In this document: positions 57,618 to 64,000 of the stretch, piece after piece
Layout of the letters: the number at the start of each line of letters is the position of its first letter
Position numbering within the stretch: the first letter of the stretch is position 1
NCBI RefSeq assembly: GCF_022458985.1
Contig: NC_061777.1
Location: forward strand, 7,790,668-7,854,667
Length of the DNA stretch: 64,000 bases
Origin: Mugil cephalus
Lineage: Eukaryota > Chordata > Actinopteri > Mugiliformes > Mugilidae
Reading direction: 5' to 3'
The notes under the pieces: model-generated
What the model was told of the DNA's origin: nothing
What the model saw: the letters and a program-made list of their open reading frames with translations, nothing else
Databases searched by the model: none
Made by a program: the position numbers and the translations under genes

Positions 57618-60600
57618 ATGGCCGTGTTCAGTCACCAGGTGCTCCTCGCTGTTACCAGATCACGGTAAGGGGACATTTCTTGTTTATTCTTTTATCCTCG
57701 GGTGCACGCAGACTTACTGAAGTTAAAAGCGTGCTCCTTCCACGCAGCACTGAGAGTAATTACAAGCTCTCGGACGCTGTCGGACGTCTCTGTTTATACA
57801 GCTTCTCGAGTGATTACAGCCTTTTTTTCTCTGCGTCTCATGACTCAAGTCATACACAGGGGGATTTATTGATGCAAGGTTAGAAAAGTCAGTTTGTTCG
57901 GGGCCCTGGTTTATCCCTTTTATTTGACCTCACTAGCTGCGTTTCCATTACATTTTTTTGCAAAATAAAAGCGATATTTCAGAAATTTTGCACAGTTGCC
58001 ATTTTCATTTTTGTTTATTGTGACATTTGGGTTTTGGGAAAGAGTTTTGTGTATTTCTAGGGGTAATGGAAACACAGCCAGCTGTTGGTAAACTAAATTC
58101 TTGTGGTCGAGTCATGACTCAGTTGTACGTCGTAAGATGTTGGAAGTTGGTTTGTCTCAGATTAGCCACAACAACAACTTTTTGTTTACATTTGTCACTG
58201 TATTTACTTAAAAAAAAAACGTTCTGTGGAGTCTTACAAAACGTCTAAAATTTGATAAACCAAATTTAAGGCCTTAATACGTCTTAAATATGAGCATTAC
58301 TGCTTCATTTGCAGTATGAGCCCCCACTGGCCTCCTCATTAATACATTTTGTTAATTGGAAAGTAATTCTGAGTCTCTAATTTTCCTTATTCGTCTTAAA
58401 TTTAAGCCAGAATGATCTTAAAAAAAAGAACTGCTTTGTTCCCATACAGTGTTTCCCATTAATTAGTATAACATAATCGAGCAGCCAGCTACGGTCTTAT
58501 TTACTTCGCTGTGGTTTCACGATGAATTGGAAATATTTTTGCAGGTCTGAAACAACGTTGTGTTTTTTTTCTGTTGCTCCCGAAAAACATCAACATGGGT
58601 CAAAACCTGAAGGAAACGACTCCAGACGTAATGTGAACTAGATTAACTTAATAAGAGCTTGATAATGCAGTTGAATTTGCTAATACTTTGCTAAATTTTA
58701 TCCATAGAAAGCCGCGTCTCAACAGCTTTATGTTTAGTATTAGCACAATAATCTACTTTTTGTGCACAAACTACCTCACTGTCTACATTTTATAATCTGA
58801 GCAATTATATTATATTACAAATTTATAGCAATTTAGCAAATTCCCATTACATACTGTATATGTATGAATGTTTTTATATTTCTATTTCCTCTACGTATTT
58901 GTCAGTGCTGAATTTATTGCATATTTTGTATATTCTTTCAAATTTGCTGTAGTTTTTTTCTTATTTCTTGTATTATATGCTATGTTCTCGTCTAATCCTA
59001 ACGCTGCCGTGACGAGGAAAGTTCCGATACGTGGGATAAATAAACAGTGTCTTATGTCTATAATACGCACAGGCTGCTGCTTATTGTCGGTAAATCCTTA
59101 AATTACTGTGATGACGTTAACATCGGTTAAACTCCTACTCAAACAAAGAGGGGGAAAAAAAAAACAGGATCTCACAAAACCTTCCGTTCACACTATTGCA
59201 TTGGGAACATCTGTTCATCTGTATTGTACCGTACAAATAAACTCTTTTAACTAGTAAACAACGCAGGATGTAAATAACTTTTGTATACAGGTTTCATGGT
59301 TTAAGGATATGTACTTTGCATTACTGTGCGTTTTATTTCAGGCGTGTTCGATACAGTTGCTAGGTGTGAACTACAGCTGGATTCAGGATCAACATTAGTC
59401 TGAGTATCCTCAGTTAATTCAGTCCAAGAACAGACGAATGTTTCCTAGAAGCAGCTGAATGCAGAGGCTCGTGCGGTGTGATGATTCACCGACATATTTT
59501 GGATTTGTTTTCTCTGAAATGTTTAAGTCATAAATCATTCCTGAGCAGCTACAACTGTGGGTGCAGCCGTATTAGTCGCCCTTTTATTGGCTGCTCAGTC
59601 TGGACCTGGTGCTTTGTATCAGGCTGATGCTTTGAATGGTTGGGAGGTTTTAGGTTCGAGCTCAAGTCATCACGCAGTTAAATGGTTTTGTGCCATATGG
59701 GTTTGTTTAATGGGCAGATGGCACGTTGTCGGCTCGGCGGGTTAATCATTGAAGCGGCGGAGACGCTGAATGTGTACGGGGAAGTTTTTAGTTGAAGACA
59801 AGTAACAAGGGCTCTGATTTATGGACACAGTTTGGCTTCTGTGTGACGGGTCGATGTTTGTACGGTGGCCAAGAAGGACCAAGTCAAGGACAAAGTTCAA
59901 ATGTCTACTAATGTTGTACTAAAACATTTAGATCAATACAGTATATTATAGTCATTTGTAATAAAAAAAAAAGAATATTTGTTGGTTTTAATTACTTAAA
60001 TGGATTTGATGTTAGTCCCTGTTTTTATTTTTGTAAATGATGATGAGAAAACAAATAGTTAACACAGGTAAATGGGGAAAAAAATAGTTCCTGGCCTGTA
60101 TATTTATCAGAAAAATATGATTATAGCAGCATTTATAGGTTCTGCATAGTCATAACTGCAACAAGTGTCAATGAGTAGTATTATGCAATATCAATAAGTA
60201 TTTTTATTTTCAGTCTATATTTGTTATTATTTGTTGTCCTGAGCCCAAATATATTGATTTGTTTGAACATTTTCAAATACTAATGATACATATTATACTT
60301 TGTTTATTCAGCGAGAGTATTTTTTGTATTTAATGTAAATTAATTACAGTTAAGAATTCATCAAAATGACTGATAAACAACAGACTAAAGTCTAAATCCA
60401 GGGATTTTCCCACTTACTAGTCGAGAGAAATAAGAAAGTGAAACTGATGCACTTCCACTTTCACTTTAAAAGCATTGCCAAAGAAAAACTAGCTCTAGTT
60501 CACACCTGTGGAGAGAGAGAATTTACCCGGTAAACTAGTTTAAGGTTCTTAATTACCCCCAATTTAGGCAATTAACAAACAATAAAAACCCAAACATGGG

Positions 60601-61555
60601 CATTGTTGGAGGTTGGGTGGGGTTTTTTACATTTGATGTTCTTTATTTGGGGAATACACCAGGTGTTTATATTTATTGCAGATAAACTGTCTGGTAGTAA
60701 AAGGACAATAACCAAAAACAGCTGAATAAAGAACCTCCAACAATGAAAAATAATAAGTATGAAACAAATCAGATACGCCACCAAAAAGGAGAAGAATATT
60801 GGAAAAACTGGTTCATAGAAAATACTGATGTCGCCATCTATTTTTCTGTTCAATTTTTTTGTTGTTGTTTTTAATTGTATAAAAAAATAAAGTTAAAAGT
60901 CAAAATAATAATTGTGTATTTTATAGTTTATTAGATGAAGTAGTTAGTCTATAACCTCTGAGAACTATTAGCACATGCTAACATCCACCTACACCATATT
61001 ATGTCTAACTCGTTCTTCTTGTCTGTCAACAGGGGGTCTTATTTGTTATCCAAGAGGCACAACTGCTCCTCTCTGTCCTCCAGGGCCTACCTTCACGTAG
61101 ACCCTCCTCGCCACGTCGCATCTTCGTTTTCACTCAGGCACTCCCGCCACGGCTACCCCCACTCCCCGCGAGGCCATGCCTTAGGCCACAGGGGCCACAG
61201 CTCCGCCCTGCTCGCCCGCTCCCTACACAGCTCAGGAGTTTGGCTCCAGGACATAAAGCAGGAGGATGCTAAGCCCACGCCAGACGCTACCTTGGACACG
61301 TCTCCAGACTCTAAAAAGGGCTCTGAGGCTGGTGCACAACAGTCCCAACCTCCATCAGCCGCCGCCGCCGCCGCCGCCGTCTCTCCAGCTCAGGAGAAGG
61401 CCTTGCTGAAAAAGTCTCTGTATCAGAGGATTGTGGATGAGTTGAAACATTACTACAATGGCTTCCGGTTACTCGGCATCGACACCACGATTGCCGGCAG
61501 GATGGTTTGGAGGCTGCTGCACGGACAAGTGCTCACACGCAGGGAGAGGAGGAGG
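57618..61555 (+). CDS. letm2: LETM2 mitochondrial inner-membrane protein, N-terminal part
   Basis: LETM1-family proteins sit in the mitochondrial inner membrane and are linked to cation/proton exchange; LETM2 is the less-studied paralogue. Two coding exons are inside the window: 57618-57664 and 61033-61555, joined in phase 2 for 190 residues, ending at a GT donor in phase 0. The gene then leaves the window. Residues 1-16 ([16 protein letters not shown]) resemble the human LETM2 start and look like a mitochondrial presequence: basic, hydrophobic, no acidic residues. At about 159-190 the start of the LETM1 domain is clear: [11 protein letters not shown] and [18 protein letters not shown], the latter nearly identical to LETM2 rather than LETM1. 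A run of seven alanines (61358-61379, GCC repeat) precedes it. Head-to-head with nsd3 as in human. Confidence 0.88.
57932..58082. mobile_element. Short TIR element (GCTGCGTTTCCATTAC type)
   Basis: The left end is AGCTGCGTTTCCATTACA; the reverse of the right end reads GGCTGTGTTTCCATTACC. The roughly 150-base unit is an AT-rich hairpin-like MITE in the first letm2 coding intron, related to 47480-47645. Confidence 0.6.
58090..61030. other. letm2 intron, no gene recognised
   Basis: AT-rich intron sequence. A T-rich stretch at about 58850-59060 resembles LINE-tail sequence but has no clear end. Minus-strand ORF 60572-60853 has no recognisable domain. Confidence 0.4.
61358..61379 (+). repeat. (GCC)7 tract in letm2 coding sequence
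   Basis: Perfect GCC repeat encodes seven consecutive alanines between the presequence region and the LETM1 domain. It is likely length-variable. Confidence 0.9.
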
Positions 61556-61653
61556 GTAAGAGGCCTTAAATTTTAACCACTAAAACACCAGGTTTCTCTC
61601 AACTATTGTGTCGTCCGTTAAAAGACTTCATCGGGTACATATCTACAATTCAA

Positions 61654-61980
61654 TACAGGGTTCTTCAACATTTTTCAACATCCAAAGGACCCCAAACTGA
61701 TGCAGAGATTAAGTAGGGACCCCCTGCCTACTAACAAACTAGTGCTATTTATAAATATACATTATTATTATCATTTTACATTCAATATCAATCTATTCAA
61801 ATAATGCACGGGTTCAAATATTCATTTTTTATTTCCAACATGTGCAACAGTAGAGTGTTTAAAGGGGAAAATAAAATATATATATATGTGTATATATATA
61901 AAATGTCTAATCAACCAAAGATTTTGCGACCCCTCTGCAGTACCTCCACAGACCTCTAGGGGTCACACTCCCTCTGTTGA
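61654..61980 (+). repeat. Intronic dispersed repeat, copy 1 of an inverted pair
   Basis: Runs from 'caacatttttcaacatccaa' through 'gtagggaccccctgcctact' to 'aaagattttgcgacccctct' and 'ctaggggtca'. The reverse of 62527-62854 has the same phrases in the same order. Confidence 0.75.
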
Positions 61981-62526
61981 ATGATTTAATGCATTAAAAA
62001 AATGCTGATCTGTTAATTATTCCACTCTCTTATGTTTCAGACACACATCTAAAGATCTAAATATGCCGTCTAGTCGGTTTTATTTATTTGATGACGGGTC
62101 GTCATCGTGAAGCACAAATTTGCCTGAAGCGACAACACAATCTGCAGCGTATGACACCGTCTCTCCTTTCACCTTTGATTCAGATACGTGTCTAAAAATA
62201 GAGAGAAGCTTAGGACATGTTCCCGTACCAACTTTCATGCTGCAGACAGAAAACGTCAGACGAGATTAGAACACAGACGCACATGGAGACGATTATATTA
62301 AGACAAATGGCCGAGCTGACGTTTTGGGTTTCGATAACACTGACACACAATATTATTTTATGATACATTTAAAACTAAGAAAACTAAATCCTGAAACACA
62401 ACTTGAGCTTTTTAAAACCATCTAACCACAACTTATTATAAAAGAGGGATATTTTTACTCCTATATATATTAAACAAATTTTGTTTTCAGAAGAATTGAC
62501 CGTTTTACTCTATTAGTGCATATTTT

Positions 62527-62854
62527 ATAGCATAGGTCTTCAACAGTGGGTCTGCAACCCCTAGAGGGACCATGGAGGTACTGCAGAGGGGTCGCAAAAT
62601 CTTTGGTTGATCAGACATTTTTATATATATATATATTTTATTTTTTTTCTCCTACAAATTTAAATTTCTTTAAATACACATTAACATCAATCCAACATAT
62701 TTTACTAAAGGGATAAGGGATAGCTTAATATTGAATGCAGAATGATAATAATAATATATATTAATAAATAGCACAGTTATATAGTAGGTAGGGGGTCCCT
62801 ACTGAATCTCTCCATCAGTTTGGATTGAAAAATGTTGATGATTCCTGTTCTATA
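62527..62854 (-). repeat. Intronic dispersed repeat, copy 2 of an inverted pair
   Basis: Reverse-oriented copy of 61654-61980; for example 'gaggggtcgcaaaatctttg' and 'agtagggaccccctacctac' on the respective strands. About 550 bases separate the two copies. Confidence 0.75.
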
Positions 62855-64000
62855 GCATAAATGAATTAAAATATTATCAACATATATATATATAGACACT
62901 TTATTTATCCGGTGTGAAATTCAGTAGCTTCAGTTTAAGGTAATAATATGAATATATAATGCAGTCGTTGAAAACCCTTTAGTGATAAATAAAACATTTA
63001 ACGTGTATTTTCTCTTGTTGGAAGCTGTGAAGCCAACTTGTTTCTAACGGTAATTCACCTGAAAGTTATGACTTCACCTGCATTTTTTTCTTCATGGAGG
63101 TAAAATAATTTAAACAGTTCATCTTTTCAAGACTAAATTCCCCTGATGTTGCATAATCAGTCTGTCTAGTCGACCTGGTTCCCTCTCTTCCAATACGTTC
63201 GTCTGAGATTTAGTTTATTACCGGAGGGTTTTGGAACGTTTCTAACTTGTCCATGTGAAACAAAGAATGTGCACCACATGTCCCCGAAGACGTAACTAAT
63301 GCGAGCGATGAACTGTAAATCATTCACCGCAGCGTTCAACAGGTTTCGCCGGCAGCCGAGCAGCTTTATGGACTCAACTTTCTTGTTCCTATAATCCTGA
63401 ATCTTACGGTCGGGTTAAAATATGACCGTCTTTATTATTTCATCACGTACCTTTTTAAATTATTCAGACACATTATGAGTCTGAATAAGTTAAACACCTG
63501 CACAGCAATAATCAAAATACACAGAATATCTGTGCACATGTACATTTAGCTCAATTAATGTTGATTTAAATACAATTAAAAGCCAATATCAGCACATATT
63601 AGTTCATTTTCTTACATAGAATCATTGAGATTTAATTTATCACATGTAAGTTACTAAAGGATGTTTGAAAACTAAGCCAGCTGTAATAGAGACATGGATT
63701 CCTCAGACATCTTTTCCACTCCTTTAATTAAACTTGTGTTTACTTAGTGTCCGACGTGCAGCGCTATGGACGCCCACAGCAGAAGACGTTGTCCAGACCC
63801 GGACTCTGTTGTGTGTGTGTGTTTATTTGAGCTGAATCTAGTTCATCGCCCTCAGGTGAACGTACTGTCTGTGGACACGCTCGCTGCGCTAGGGGACGTC
63901 CTGTTACCGAATACCTCAACGCATACATGCACCCACATGCACATGCTGCTGCTGGGGATCTATATTTGGGCTTTCTGAGAAGAGGACACCCAGGGACATT

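Larger units (their letters stand above)
61556..64000. other. letm2 intron to the window edge, with inverted repeats
   Basis: No exon encoding the next LETM1-domain segment (transmembrane part with MEFLLP) is visible, so the window ends inside this intron. It contains the inverted repeat pair at 61654-61980 and 62527-62854 and several short TA runs. Plus-strand ORF 63766-63978 shows no known domain. Confidence 0.5.

Noticed and set aside
61556-64000. Search for the next letm2 exon
   Set aside because: No segment encoding the conserved LETM1 transmembrane stretch is visible on the plus strand.
1-64000. CRISPR arrays, operons, tRNA or rRNA genes
   Set aside because: Tandem repeats present are microsatellites or homopolymers; no cloverleaf or rRNA-like sequence was noticed by eye, though a covariance-model scan was not possible.

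Overview
The window is vertebrate nuclear DNA, almost certainly from a ray-finned (teleost) fish. It has intron-split genes with GT-AG borders, protein sequences that track the human orthologues closely, many dinucleotide microsatellites, and dispersed DNA-transposon and LINE-tail repeats of the kind common in fish. I see no bacterial, viral or CRISPR-like content.

Layout, left to right. A likely promoter and first non-coding exon of a leftward gene lies at about 525-760; its body would be off the left edge. A single-exon claudin-5-type gene is at 2525-3175 (+), with its 3'UTR ending near 3930. A long non-coding stretch of about 4-14.6 kb follows, holding repeats and a compact CRE/RFX-like motif cluster near 5.6 kb. 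cdc45 (replicative helicase subunit) is complete on the minus strand, 14910-20487, in 18 coding exons and 566 residues, with an E2F site and CCAAT box just upstream. plpp5 (PAP2-type lipid phosphatase) is complete on the minus strand, 25467-28808, in 7 coding exons and 266 residues. nsd3 (H3K36 methyltransferase) is complete on the minus strand, 36087-53540, in 24 coding exons and about 1607 residues, with a probable 3'UTR of about 4.2 kb down to 31.87 kb. letm2 (mitochondrial inner-membrane LETM1 family) starts on the plus strand at 57618; only its first two coding exons are inside the window and the rest runs off the right edge.

Genome organisation. plpp5-nsd3-letm2 is the gene set found next to FGFR1 on human 8p11, and nsd3/letm2 keep the head-to-head arrangement. 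cldn5-cdc45 is the neighbouring pair on human 22q11. Finding both blocks on one fish contig is the clearest large-scale feature of the window. The genes do not form a pathway: they cover tight junctions, DNA replication, lipid phosphate turnover, chromatin methylation and mitochondrial ion handling.

Exon structures were read by hand: each junction was placed at a GT-AG (once GC-AG) border that keeps frame, and the summed lengths give complete frames for cdc45, plpp5 and nsd3. UTR ends, non-coding first exons and transposon names are less certain. I found no convincing undescribed biological system. The best leads are the GC-AG intron and histidine-rich insert in nsd3, the ZNF143-, NRF1- and E2F-type promoter motifs, the CRE/RFX cluster, and several inverted-repeat mobile-element families.
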